Assembly (NCBI GenBank): GCA_016219965.1 | Contig: JACRJM010000004.1 | Location: 310,001 to 374,000 of the forward strand | Direction of reading: 5' to 3' | DNA: 64,000 nucleotides | From: Candidatus Schekmanbacteria bacterium | GTDB lineage: Bacteria > Schekmanbacteria > GWA2-38-11 > J061 | Shown here: in pieces, positions 56,898 through 64,000 of the stretch | How positions within the stretch are numbered: position 1 is the first letter of the stretch | Layout of the letters: every line of letters begins with the position of its first letter | The notes under the pieces: generated by a model | Databases searched by the model: none | Seen by the model: the letters and a program-made list of their open reading frames with translations, nothing else | Told to the model about the DNA's origin: nothing | Program-made: the position numbers and the translations under genes

Positions 56898-56912
56898 GTT
56901 GAGTAATTCTAC
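56898..56912. promoter_or_regulatory. Imperfect operator copy, distal
   Basis: GTTGAGTAATTCTAC differs at two positions from the perfect palindrome 101 bp to its right. It lies in the 505-bp divergent gap between the GcvH/HybA/NrfD operon and rubrerythrin. Half sites GTTGAAT also occur at about 56798 and 56977. This gap holds no convincing gene. Confidence 0.45.
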
Positions 56913-56998
56913 ATATGATTTTAGCAACAATTTAATAAGTACGTTAATGACTTGATATTTCAAATTGTTAGTTGCTGTTGAATTTGTATATAGTGATA

Positions 56999-57013
56999 GT
57001 TGAATAATTCAAC
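56999..57013. promoter_or_regulatory. Perfect palindromic operator candidate
   Basis: GTTGAATAATTCAAC is a perfect 7-1-7 palindrome, about 94 bp upstream of the rubrerythrin -35 box. Together with the imperfect copy at 56898 it may bind a dimeric regulator controlling one or both divergent units. It resembles no site I know with certainty; a Fur/PerR-like box is a loose comparison. Confidence 0.5.
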
Positions 57014-57106
57014 ACCATCGGCTTTGAAAATTTTAAACAGTGACAGAAGATATGATATGACGAAAATATTCTGGTATATTTTTTCAAATAACATCTAAAA
57101 TAAGAT

Positions 57107-57136
57107 TTGACAGTTTATCTTCAGTAACGCTATTAA
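57107..57136 (+). promoter_or_regulatory. Candidate promoter of rubrerythrin
   Basis: TTGACA (57107-57112) is followed after 18 nt by TATTAA (57131-57136). The start codon lies 68 bp further on. The strong -35 and acceptable -10 support a housekeeping promoter. Confidence 0.55.
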
Positions 57137-57203
57137 TTTAATGGCCACTGTATACGGGTTAATTACTTACTGTTAATAGAAAATGCGTAGGAGGATTTGA
57201 GAA

Positions 57204-57773
57204 ATGGGAATTAAGGGGTCATTGACTGAAAAAAATCTGATTGCAGCGTTTGCCGGAGAATCGCAGGCGCGAAACCGTTATACTTATTATGCGAGTCTTG
57301 CAAAGAAAGAAGGATATGAGCAGATATCAGCAATATTTTTGGAAACAGCTGATAATGAGAAGGAACATGCTAAGGTTTTCTTTAGACTACTTGAAGAAGG
57401 GGAGGCTGTTGTAAATGCTTCTTATCCTGTTTCACTTGGAAATACACTGGCAAATCTGAAAGCTGCTGCCGAAGGAGAGAAGATGGAGTGGTCTACGCTT
57501 TACCCTGAGTTTGCGAGAGTTGCCGGCGAGGAAGGGTTTCAGGAGGTTAAAAAGGCATTCTTGATGATAGCAAGGGTTGAGATAGAACACGAGAAACGCT
57601 ATAATAAACTTCTAGAGAATATTGCCTCTGACATGGTTTTTAGAAAGAATACCGAAACCTCATGGAAATGCAGAAACTGCGGTTACGTTCAATCTTCTGC
57701 AAGTGCACCTGATAAATGCCCGGCATGTTCACATCCGAAGGCTTATTTTGAGATTCATAGTGAGAATTATTGA
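57204..57773 (+). CDS. rbr: Rubrerythrin
   Basis: A 189-residue peroxide-scavenging protein. The four-helix diiron domain has FAGESQARNRYTYYASLA, ETADNEKEHAKVFFRLLEEG and ARVEIEHEKRYNKLL. The C-terminal rubredoxin-like domain has CRNCGYVQ and CPACSHP. It reduces hydrogen peroxide in anaerobes. AGGAGG lies about 9 nt before the ATG. It is transcribed away from the HybA/NrfD operon and followed by moeB on the same strand after 107 bp. Confidence 0.96.
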   Translation: MGIKGSLTEKNLIAAFAGESQARNRYTYYASLAKKEGYEQISAIFLETADNEKEHAKVFFRLLEEGEAVVNASYPVSLGNTLANLKAAAEGEKMEWSTLYPEFARVAGEEGFQEVKKAFLMIARVEIEHEKRYNKLLENIASDMVFRKNTETSWKCRNCGYVQSSASAPDKCPACSHPKAYFEIHSENY

Positions 57774-57880
57774 TTACTATAAGGTTATATGTTTTAGTGC
57801 CTCACTCTTGACAAAAATAAAAGATTGTGGTTTGTAGCCGTTTCCTTAAGTTATAACAAACTCTAATAACCGGGTTATCT

Positions 57881-58693
57881 ATGGCAGGTTTTTCAGAAAA
57901 ACAGATTGAACGTTACAGCAGGCATATAATATTGCCGGAAGTTGGCGGTAAAGGGCAAAAAAAACTTCTTGAATCGAAAGTTCTCGTTGTAGGTGCCGGA
58001 GGTCTTGGTTCGCCTTCCATATACTATCTTGCAGCAGCCGGCATTGGAACAATAGGTATTATAGATGCTGACATAGTGGAGTTAAGTAACCTTCAGAGAC
58101 AGATTATTCATTCTACCCATGACCTTGGTAAACTTAAGGTAGAATCCGCTAAGGAAACTGTTTTAGGGTTAAATGATGATGTAAATGTGATAACTTACAA
58201 AGAGCGCCTGGACTCATCTAATATAATGGGAATAATAAAAGATTATGATATTGTTCTCGATGGGACTGATAATTTCCCTACGAGATATCTTATAAATGAT
58301 GCCTGCTATCTTACACGAAAGACAAATATTCATGGGAGTATATTCCGTTTTGAAGGTCAGGCTACAGTTTTTAAGCCTGATGCCGGACCATGCTACAGAT
58401 GTCTTTATCCTGAGCCTCCTCCTCCAGGTGCTGTTCCAAGTTGTCAGGAAGCAGGAGTGCTTGGAGTGTTACCAGGGATAATTGGTGTTATTCAAGCTAT
58501 TGAAACAATAAAAGTTTTGCTTGATATTGGTTCACCTCTTATAGGCAGACTTTTAATGTATGACGCACTTACAATGGAGTTTCGTGAGGTCAGGATAAGA
58601 AAAGATCCGGATTGTCCTTTGTGCGGAGAAAAACCAACTATCAAAGCCTTAGTTGACTATGTCCAGTTTTGCGGCATAAGAAATGAATCGTGA
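57881..58693 (+). CDS. moeB: ThiF/MoeB-family adenylyltransferase
   Basis: A 270-residue E1-like enzyme that adenylates the C-terminus of a small sulfur-carrier protein. The ATP-binding motif is VVGAGGLGSPSIYYLAAAGI. The Asp of VLDGTDNFPTRYLINDACY and the Cys in VPSCQEAGVLGVLPG are conserved. Zinc cysteines are in CYRCLYP and CPLCGEKP. No rhodanese domain is attached. The carrier (MoaD- or ThiS-like) is not encoded here. A TusA-like gene follows 160 bp downstream, suggesting a sulfur-transfer role. Confidence 0.92.
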   Translation: MAGFSEKQIERYSRHIILPEVGGKGQKKLLESKVLVVGAGGLGSPSIYYLAAAGIGTIGIIDADIVELSNLQRQIIHSTHDLGKLKVESAKETVLGLNDDVNVITYKERLDSSNIMGIIKDYDIVLDGTDNFPTRYLINDACYLTRKTNIHGSIFRFEGQATVFKPDAGPCYRCLYPEPPPPGAVPSCQEAGVLGVLPGIIGVIQAIETIKVLLDIGSPLIGRLLMYDALTMEFREVRIRKDPDCPLCGEKPTIKALVDYVQFCGIRNES

Positions 58694-58812
58694 ACTCAAG
58701 GAGTTAGTGTCATATATGCATTTCATTAGCTAGCGGCAATACTTAAAGACACGAAGTAATGTAGTTTAACTCTTTGATATATAAAGTATAATAAAATAAA
58801 ATAAATTTATGG

Positions 58813-58839
58813 TTGACAGAGTCAATACCTCGGTATAAA
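58813..58839 (+). promoter_or_regulatory. Promoter with two overlapping palindromes before the TusA-like gene
   Basis: TTGACA (58813-58818) and TATAAA (58834-58839) are 15 nt apart. Two small palindromes overlap them: TTGAC-AGA-GTCAA over the -35 box and ATACC-TC-GGTAT (58825-58836) reaching into the -10 box. This layout fits an operator for a repressor or activator. The ATG at 58854 is so close that the leader would be very short. Confidence 0.5.
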
Positions 58840-58853
58840 TAATAAGCTACTGG

Positions 58854-59114
58854 ATGAATCCAAAAAGGAAAGGTAAAAAGGACTTGTTAATAACAGACAC
58901 AATAGATATTACAAAAGATACATGTCCGATTACTTTTGTGAAAACGAAGCTCAAACTGGAAAGCCTTAGCGAAGGCGATGTGTTAGAAGTCTTCCTCAAA
59001 GAAGGTGAGCCGGTAAAGAATGTACCACGGAGCGTTCAGGAAGAAGGGCATAAGGTTTTAACATTGGAACCTCATAATGGCGATATATACCGCCTTGTAA
59101 TACAAAAACAGTAA
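58854..59114 (+). CDS. TusA-like sulfurtransferase
   Basis: An 86-residue TusA/SirA-family protein. The core reads DITKDTCPITFVKTKLKLE, with the sulfur-carrying Cys before Pro, then LSEGDVLEVFLKEG and VPRSVQEEGHKV. The usual Gly-x-x-CP motif is KDTCP here, so the Gly is lost but the Cys-Pro is kept. Such proteins pass persulfide sulfur for tRNA thiolation, molybdenum cofactor or sulfur oxidation. It follows moeB and ends before a strong terminator. Confidence 0.85.
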   Translation: MNPKRKGKKDLLITDTIDITKDTCPITFVKTKLKLESLSEGDVLEVFLKEGEPVKNVPRSVQEEGHKVLTLEPHNGDIYRLVIQKQ

Positions 59115-59162
59115 TACGGCTTTACATAACAATGGCTATTCTCTCTCATTAGAGAGTGACTC

Positions 59163-59199
59163 AAGGGGCTTAAAGGAACTTCGCAGCTTTAAGCCCCTT
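59163..59199 (+). terminator. Terminator after the TusA-like gene
   Basis: A perfect 12-bp stem AAGGGGCTTAAA (59163-59174) pairs with TTTAAGCCCCTT (59188-59199), followed by CCTTATTTC. A smaller CTCTC/GAGAG hairpin precedes it. The T-run is short but the stem is strong. Confidence 0.7.
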
Positions 59200-59267
59200 C
59201 CTTATTTCTAAATTTCTGATATTTCAAAAATAATATATTTAGATGGTAAATTTTCTTTCATTTGCTA

Positions 59268-59295
59268 TTGAGAAAAAAGTTGTTTTGGCTATAAT
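59268..59295 (+). promoter_or_regulatory. Sigma-70 promoter of the second split-barrel gene
   Basis: TTGAGA (59268-59273) and a consensus TATAAT (59290-59295) are 16 nt apart. The ATG at 59337 lies about 40 bp downstream with AGGAGG before it. Confidence 0.7.
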
Positions 59296-59336
59296 CTAAA
59301 AGAAGTAGCTCTTTAATATCATAGGAGGAGTAGTTT

Positions 59337-59882
59337 ATGGCCCGTGTTACTGTTGCAAAAGCTACTGAATTTGAAATTGCGGCATTTCAAAAAAGCGGAA
59401 TTGAACTTAAAAATCCTACGGCTGAAGAGGTAGAAAAGGTAATTAAACATTATCTTGCAGCAAATAATGTACTTCATCTTGCAACCTGCAAGGATAATAT
59501 TCCACGTTCGACGCCTCTTGAATATCATAGCGAAGGGATGAATGTTTATATAATCTCTGAGGGAGGCGGGAAATTTGCAAATCTGAAGGATAATCCAAAG
59601 GTTTCATATTCCATTGCTTCAGTTTATAAACCTCTTGAAGATTTTTTTAGTGCAAGAGGACTTCAGGTATGGGGTACTGCGGAAGTTTGCACCAGAGATT
59701 CAAACCCTTCTGTATTCGAAGAGGGTTTAAGAGTTATAAAACCGGAAAATGTTTTAAAGCAGTTAGGTATTACGGAATTGCCCAAGAGTTTTAATTACAA
59801 ACTTATAAAAATCGTACCTGATAAAGCTACTTACCAGCATCTCAGAGCTGGTTACAGGTATGTCACATGGTATAGGGAGTAA
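59337..59882 (+). CDS. FMN-binding split-barrel (pyridoxamine oxidase-like) protein, copy 2
   Basis: A 181-residue paralog of the 46871-47398 protein. Matching blocks are NNVLHLATCKDNIPRSTPLE, SEGGGKFANLKDN, FFSARGLQVWGTA and HLRAGYRYVTWYRE. The N-terminus differs and there is a short insert near residue 140. Both copies keep the same order of motifs, so they probably share a cofactor. The exported Ig-like protein gene starts 5 bp downstream. Confidence 0.85.
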   Translation: MARVTVAKATEFEIAAFQKSGIELKNPTAEEVEKVIKHYLAANNVLHLATCKDNIPRSTPLEYHSEGMNVYIISEGGGKFANLKDNPKVSYSIASVYKPLEDFFSARGLQVWGTAEVCTRDSNPSVFEEGLRVIKPENVLKQLGITELPKSFNYKLIKIVPDKATYQHLRAGYRYVTWYRE

Positions 59883-59887
59883 AATAA

Positions 59888-60919
59888 ATGAATAAATCAT
59901 GGAAGATTATTTTTACTTTGGGTTTGCTCTTATGTGTAAATTCTCTTTTTGTTTATAATGCAGAATCAAAGGTTAAATCAGTTTCTATTAAAGCAGGACC
60001 TTCAAGCGTTCAAATTGGGAATACTTTGCAATTTAACGCTGTTGTAAAGAGAACAGGAAAAACTTCCAAAGACGTTACATGGTCAATAAGCGGCATTGAT
60101 GGCATAGATAATGGAACTATAGATGAAACAGGACTGTATACAGCTCCGTCAGCAATTACTTACACAAAAGTTATAGCTGAAGAGCTTGGTGTTACTTCTA
60201 CTGTTGAAGTACAAGCAATTGATGTTAAGATCAAGGCTACAAGTGTTGCTAACAACTCTAAGACTGCTTCAAAGAAGGTGACAGTATATAATTTTCCGGC
60301 TGTGCTTAATGTGTCTGTTAAGCCATCTAGTTTTAACATCTTGTTTAATAAGAAACAGACATTAACGGCTTCAGTTACTAAGAAAGGAAGTGCTAGCTCT
60401 GATGTTACGTGGCATCTCCTTTTAAATGGAGAAGAACCAGATGGTGATAAAGCAGGTAAGATAAAACCATCGTCTGGGAAAAAAGTAACTTATACAGCTC
60501 CTTCTTCAAAACCTAAAGGTGATATTACTATCGTTGCGAGAAGTGAGTTTGATAAAACCAGGGAAGGTGTTTCAACGGTTAAGGTAATTGATAAACTAAT
60601 ACTTTCTGGAATAGAACCTCTCGTTAATCTTGGAACTGTTACAATCGGTCAGGATTTAAATTATAACCGTCAGTTTTCTGTACTGTCTAGTTCAGGAGAT
60701 GGAATAGGATGGCAGGTTTCAAAGATTCCTTCATGGATAAACATTGATCCTATCAGCGATACGACACCATCATCCAATGTGACTCTTTCTATCATCGATA
60801 CGGGGACACTTCAACCAGGACAAAACATAGGGGAGATAGTTTTTAAGAGTACGAAGAAAGGAGTGAGGTCTGCAAAGTTGCAAGTCATTATAAATGCAGT
60901 TTTGCCGACGGAACCTTAG
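59888..60919 (+). CDS. Secreted protein with Ig-like and BACON-like domains
   Basis: A 343-residue exported protein with signal peptide (IIFTLGLLLCVNSLFVYNA, residues 8-26). Two bacterial Ig-like repeats follow: one with TSKDVTWSISG and GLYTAPSAITYTK (about 33-105), one with SSDVTWHLLLNGEEPDG and VTYTAPSS (about 136-225). A C-terminal beta domain has NYNRQFSVLSSSGDGIGWQV, similar to BACON or choice-of-anchor folds. No enzyme motif and no membrane anchor are visible. It may be a surface or matrix protein. Its link to the split-barrel gene 5 bp upstream is unexplained. Confidence 0.82.
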   Translation: MNKSWKIIFTLGLLLCVNSLFVYNAESKVKSVSIKAGPSSVQIGNTLQFNAVVKRTGKTSKDVTWSISGIDGIDNGTIDETGLYTAPSAITYTKVIAEELGVTSTVEVQAIDVKIKATSVANNSKTASKKVTVYNFPAVLNVSVKPSSFNILFNKKQTLTASVTKKGSASSDVTWHLLLNGEEPDGDKAGKIKPSSGKKVTYTAPSSKPKGDITIVARSEFDKTREGVSTVKVIDKLILSGIEPLVNLGTVTIGQDLNYNRQFSVLSSSGDGIGWQVSKIPSWINIDPISDTTPSSNVTLSIIDTGTLQPGQNIGEIVFKSTKKGVRSAKLQVIINAVLPTEP

Positions 60920-60984
60920 ATTTAAGATTAAGCAGAATATCTGCGAGAGGTTATAATGCGTTTTTACTTTTTTCAGATTATGCT

Positions 60985-62004
60985 TTATGTTCTTTTTTCT
61001 TTATTCATGAAATGGTAAGAAAACTCTGATATACTCCCAAGCATTCTATAGAAATATAGCTTGTAGAAAAATCTTTTTTCAGAGTTTCCGGAAAATATAA
61101 GTAAAAAAGCCGGCTTAACAAGTTTTCTAAAAGCCCAAAGCGGCGTTCCCCAAAGCCTTACATAGTTTTCCTTGTCATAGTAGTTGTGCTTTATCCGCGT
61201 TAATGAACCACCCAAACGGTAATACCAGTTCTTTATATATGTTTTGGATGAGCGCTCTGAAGGTACATAGTGATAAATAACTGCAGGAGGATAATAAAGG
61301 GCTTTTTCTCCTTTACCCAAGATCCTCCATACAAATTCAGTATCTTCACATAATCCGCAACTTTTATTCTGAGTGCCGTAAACGCCAAGATCTTCTCTGA
61401 AATATCCGTATTTTTCAAATACAAACTTCCTGAATATCATATTGGCACCTATTGGATTTTTCTGGGTTTTTATAGGGTATTCACATATCTCATCTCCGTA
61501 ATCATGGGAAGGAAAGACACTCTGGATTACCGGATATTTCCCTTCAAAGCTGACCCATTTTGGTTTCATATTTTCCCATAGAGGAACTATTTTGCCTCCG
61601 AAAGCAGCATATTGCATGTAGGAATCCGAAAGTTTTTTCACCATATTAAGCCACTTACTGTCAACCGATACATCATCATCTATAAAAGCCAATACATCAC
61701 CTGAGGCATTTTGTACCGCCAGGTTCCTTGCATAGGAGAGACCCTGCTTTGTTTCAAACAGGTATTTCACATTTATCTTCTTGTTCGTCTCGTATTCCTC
61801 ACAGACTTTTTTGGTCTCATCTCTTGAATTGTTATCAACTATAATAAGTTCGCAGTCAGGGAAATCCCCTTCCTGAGAGAAAAAAGATTCAAGGAAGTTT
61901 TTGAAAAGCTGTGCGCGGTTATATGTGCAGACAATGACGCTTACCAAGATTTTTTTATTCATTATATTAAAAGATTTTATGTTTGTTTCAGGTTTCAGAT
62001 TCAT
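60985..62004 (-). CDS. Family 2 glycosyltransferase
   Basis: A 339-residue GT-A fold enzyme. It has VSVIVCTYNRAQLFKNFLES, CELIIVDNNSRDETKKVCEE and the metal motif LAFIDDDVSVDSKW. The frame opens at 62004, overlapping the phosphatidyltransferase gene by 17 bp; an ATG at 61962 just before KKILVSVIVCTYN is equally possible. C-terminal helices are absent, so it is cytoplasmic or peripheral. It likely builds a surface glycan with its neighbours. The 65-bp gap to the Ig-like gene has no clear terminator. Confidence 0.88.
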   Translation of the reverse strand: MNLKPETNIKSFNIMNKKILVSVIVCTYNRAQLFKNFLESFFSQEGDFPDCELIIVDNNSRDETKKVCEEYETNKKINVKYLFETKQGLSYARNLAVQNASGDVLAFIDDDVSVDSKWLNMVKKLSDSYMQYAAFGGKIVPLWENMKPKWVSFEGKYPVIQSVFPSHDYGDEICEYPIKTQKNPIGANMIFRKFVFEKYGYFREDLGVYGTQNKSCGLCEDTEFVWRILGKGEKALYYPPAVIYHYVPSERSSKTYIKNWYYRLGGSLTRIKHNYYDKENYVRLWGTPLWAFRKLVKPAFLLIFSGNSEKRFFYKLYFYRMLGSISEFSYHFMNKEKRT

Positions 62005-62800
62005 CCATGAACTTAGGCGGTTTGTTTATGGTTAAGCTGAAATCCAGTACTTTGAAAATAGTTAAAGCAGTCCATAAAATTATGCCAATGATAAATCCTG
62101 TTTTTGGTTCAAGGAATATAGGTGCGAATATAAATACAATAGTGTCTATCTCTACAGAGCTATATCTTGAGAGGACTCTGTGCTTCAGAGCATAGAAGCC
62201 AATAATATTTCTTAATCCTTTTGGCTTGATATTTTTCATTATAAGCTTCTTTTTGAAAGACAATGTGGGATCTTCAGTATAACTGGGGTTATATTTTAGC
62301 AGCCGTATCTTGTTTGCTTTTGTATAAATATACCATAAAGACATCCAGAAGAAATGAAATATGATATATACAAGGCTCATTATTATTATAACATAATCCC
62401 CTGTAATCCTGAACTGTCCATATGCGATTCCTAAAACAATCAACAGCAGCCGGAACTGGTCAAAAAGAAGTTCGAAAAATGCTCCTCCTGCTGAGGAATT
62501 CCCGGTTAGTCTTGCTAATTTTCCATCTATGCAGTCGCTCCAGAATGCGAGTTCAAATAAAATAGCGCCTGCAATAAGATATGGTTTTGTTCCCTGTATA
62601 AAGCAGGATGATGATATTGCTGAAAGAAACAAACCCAGGAATGTGAAAAAAGTTGGAGAAAGCTTTGTAAAATTGGAAACAAGATATATTATTGGAGTTA
62701 CCAAAGGATCCACTGCAAAGACGGTCCACACAGCATCTGCGGTTTTATATGTCGCTTTAATATCTTTATATGTATATTTTTGCTTAGTGTTGCTTGTCAT
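61988..62800 (-). CDS. CDP-alcohol phosphatidyltransferase family protein
   Basis: A 270-residue membrane enzyme. The family motif D-x2-DG-x2-AR-x8-G-x3-D-x3-D appears as DCIDGKLARLTGNSSAGGAF with E where the third Asp should be and the fourth Asp kept (ELLFDQ). Six or so helices surround it. The family joins a CDP-linked alcohol to an acceptor; here the substrate may be a lipid or an inositol-like alcohol. Its ATG overlaps the sulfatase stop by 1 bp (TAATG), so the genes are coupled. Confidence 0.85.
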   Translation of the reverse strand: MTSNTKQKYTYKDIKATYKTADAVWTVFAVDPLVTPIIYLVSNFTKLSPTFFTFLGLFLSAISSSCFIQGTKPYLIAGAILFELAFWSDCIDGKLARLTGNSSAGGAFFELLFDQFRLLLIVLGIAYGQFRITGDYVIIIMSLVYIIFHFFWMSLWYIYTKANKIRLLKYNPSYTEDPTLSFKKKLIMKNIKPKGLRNIIGFYALKHRVLSRYSSVEIDTIVFIFAPIFLEPKTGFIIGIILWTALTIFKVLDFSLTINKPPKFMDESET

Positions 62801-63999
62801 TATTGAACATACCCAAGGCTCTTCAGAGCTTTTATATCGTTCTTCTCTATGGATTTAACAGTTTCTTTCTTTTCTTTTCCAAAACCAAATAAAAGAAGCA
62901 TTCTTTCTAACAGATTTTTTTTCTGTGAATCAATCATTTTGTCATATTCTTTTCTCATCGTAGTTTTTTCATTATTGTTTTTTTCAGCAATATTCTTAGT
63001 TTCATCAGGGTCATTTTTCAGATTAAATAATTCTTCGTTTACAATTTTACCTGACTTGTCTATCGAGACAGTAAATTTCCAATCTGGTGTCCTGATGGCT
63101 TTATAAAACGCGATGTTTTTTGGAACAGTAGGCGGCTTGTACTGGTTAAATGATTCCAGAAAAGCATATTCTCTAACCGGATTCTTTTCTCTAATAACCG
63201 GCAGCAGACTTTTCCCGTCAATGTCATCAGCTTTTCTGATATTAAGCATATCAAGGATGGTTGGGAAGATATCAATAATCTGCACCTCGCTATCAATTTT
63301 CCTTCCTTCAGGAATAATTGCCTGGAGATTGATAGCCAATGGAATTCTGACACATGATTCATAAACACGCCTGCCATGTTCGAAGTAATCATTATGCTCG
63401 CCGAGGCTTTCTCCATGGTCTGCAGTGAATATTATGATAGTCTTGTTCTTCAACCCAAGGTCATCAATAGTTTTCAACAACTGTCCCACGTTATAGTCCA
63501 TATATGCTATTTCACCATCGTAAAGATCAATATAACTATTTGCATCGTTGTTATTCCCAATTCTCTGATATGCAGGTATAAGATTCATATCAACCGGCTT
63601 TTTATCAGAAGCTTTAAAGAGCGTGTCATATGGCGCTGGTGGAGTATAGGGGCCATGGGGATCTATAAAATGTGCCCAGAGGAAAAATTTCTTGTCTTTG
63701 TTTTTTTTAAGCCAGGATGATGTGGTTGCAAACATATCATCAGCCTTTCTTTCAAAAAAATCTCTGTTCAGTTCCTTGGAAGTTAAAGTGTCATCATAAA
63801 GATCAAACCCTTTATTATATCCGCACAACTTCGCCCTGAGGACAACATTGCTTACAAATGCGGCTGTTGTGTATCCATAATCTTTTAATAATTGAGGAAG
63901 AGTATTAATGCTTTTACTCAGCTTGTCGCCGGCATTCTTTCTTACACCATGATGATAAGGATAAAGACCTGTCAGCATTGACGCCATGCTTGCTGCTGT
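62800..63999 (-). CDS. Sulfatase / alkaline-phosphatase superfamily enzyme, N-terminus outside window
   Basis: A partial protein of at least 399 residues. The frame is open to the right edge (codons TAAS precede the ATG at 63987), and the conserved start of sulfatases (DTLRADHL) is missing, so the gene is truncated by the window. Motifs seen are MASMLTGLYPYHHGVRK, WAHFIDPHGPYTPP, IIFTADHGESLGEHNDYFEH and a C-terminal LKNDPDETKNIAEK. The formylglycine Cys/Ser motif is not visible; the Ser-Met-Ala-Ser form suggests a phospho- or alkyl-transferring member rather than a true sulfatase. It heads a run with the phosphatidyltransferase and glycosyltransferase. Confidence 0.87.
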   Translation of the reverse strand, partial: TAASMASMLTGLYPYHHGVRKNAGDKLSKSINTLPQLLKDYGYTTAAFVSNVVLRAKLCGYNKGFDLYDDTLTSKELNRDFFERKADDMFATTSSWLKKNKDKKFFLWAHFIDPHGPYTPPAPYDTLFKASDKKPVDMNLIPAYQRIGNNNDANSYIDLYDGEIAYMDYNVGQLLKTIDDLGLKNKTIIIFTADHGESLGEHNDYFEHGRRVYESCVRIPLAINLQAIIPEGRKIDSEVQIIDIFPTILDMLNIRKADDIDGKSLLPVIREKNPVREYAFLESFNQYKPPTVPKNIAFYKAIRTPDWKFTVSIDKSGKIVNEELFNLKNDPDETKNIAEKNNNEKTTMRKEYDKMIDSQKKNLLERMLLLFGFGKEKKETVKSIEKNDIKALKSLGYVQ

Positions 64000-64000
64000 T

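Overview
The window is an AT-rich stretch of a Gram-negative bacterial chromosome. It contains two tRNAs, densely packed operons and no sign of phage, insertion sequences or CRISPR. Several features point to an uncultivated anaerobic or microaerophilic lineage related to the old Deltaproteobacteria, Nitrospirota or Schekmanbacteria; this placement is inferred from gene content, not from a marker tree. The features are: LPS transport genes next to rpoN, hpf, ptsN and hprK; a heme-c type sensor kinase paired with an NtrC regulator; an NrfD/HybA membrane redox module; rubrerythrin; and a MoeB/TusA sulfur-transfer pair. Promoters where visible are ordinary sigma-70 boxes (TTGACA-17-TATAAA before tRNA-Gln).

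Layout. 0-5 kb: the end of a bifunctional NAD(P)HX repair enzyme, a radical SAM/response regulator/histidine kinase operon with overlapping genes, and an unrecognised pair made of a secreted protein and an 8-helix membrane protein. 6-11.5 kb: a sugar-nucleotide epimerase and a MoxR-DUF58-transglutaminase cassette. 11.5-26 kb: thioredoxin, then about 14 kb of same-strand genes running kdsD-kdsC-lptC-lptA-lptB-rpoN-hpf-ptsN-hprK-EIIA-EIIB-EIIC-EIID-HPr-ptsI-metK-ahcY, then birA and an MglA-like GTPase. 27.7-38 kb: a translation and division block (tRNA-Val, thrS, infC, rpmI, rplT, pheS, pheT, zapB-like, zapA, a structured-RNA interval that is a 6S candidate, 5-formyl-THF cyclo-ligase, rny). 38-49 kb: a secreted beta-propeller-type protein, EF-P, a TPR protein, GDP-mannose pyrophosphorylase, methylmalonyl-CoA epimerase and mutase large subunit, membrane glycosyltransferase-like proteins, and tRNA-Gln. 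49-57 kb: a heme-binding sensor kinase, NtrC regulator and archaemetzincin facing an operon for HybA- and NrfD-like subunits flanked by two GcvH-fold proteins that lack the lipoyl lysine. 57-60.9 kb: rubrerythrin, MoeB, a TusA-like protein, an FMN-binding split-barrel protein and a secreted Ig-like protein. 61-64 kb: glycosyltransferase, CDP-alcohol phosphatidyltransferase and a sulfatase cut by the window edge.

The most unusual part is 49.4-57.2 kb. A membrane quinone-type redox module has no recognisable catalytic subunit and carries two GcvH-like proteins in which the lipoyl lysine is Asn or Tyr. It sits beside a kinase with two CH heme motifs and an archaemetzincin, and its upstream region carries near-palindromic GTTGAATAATTCAAC-type sites. 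Other notable points are an AUC start codon for infC with ideal Shine-Dalgarno spacing, EF-P with Arg32 in place of the usual modified Lys, and a folded RNA of about 170 nt between zapA and the cyclo-ligase gene.
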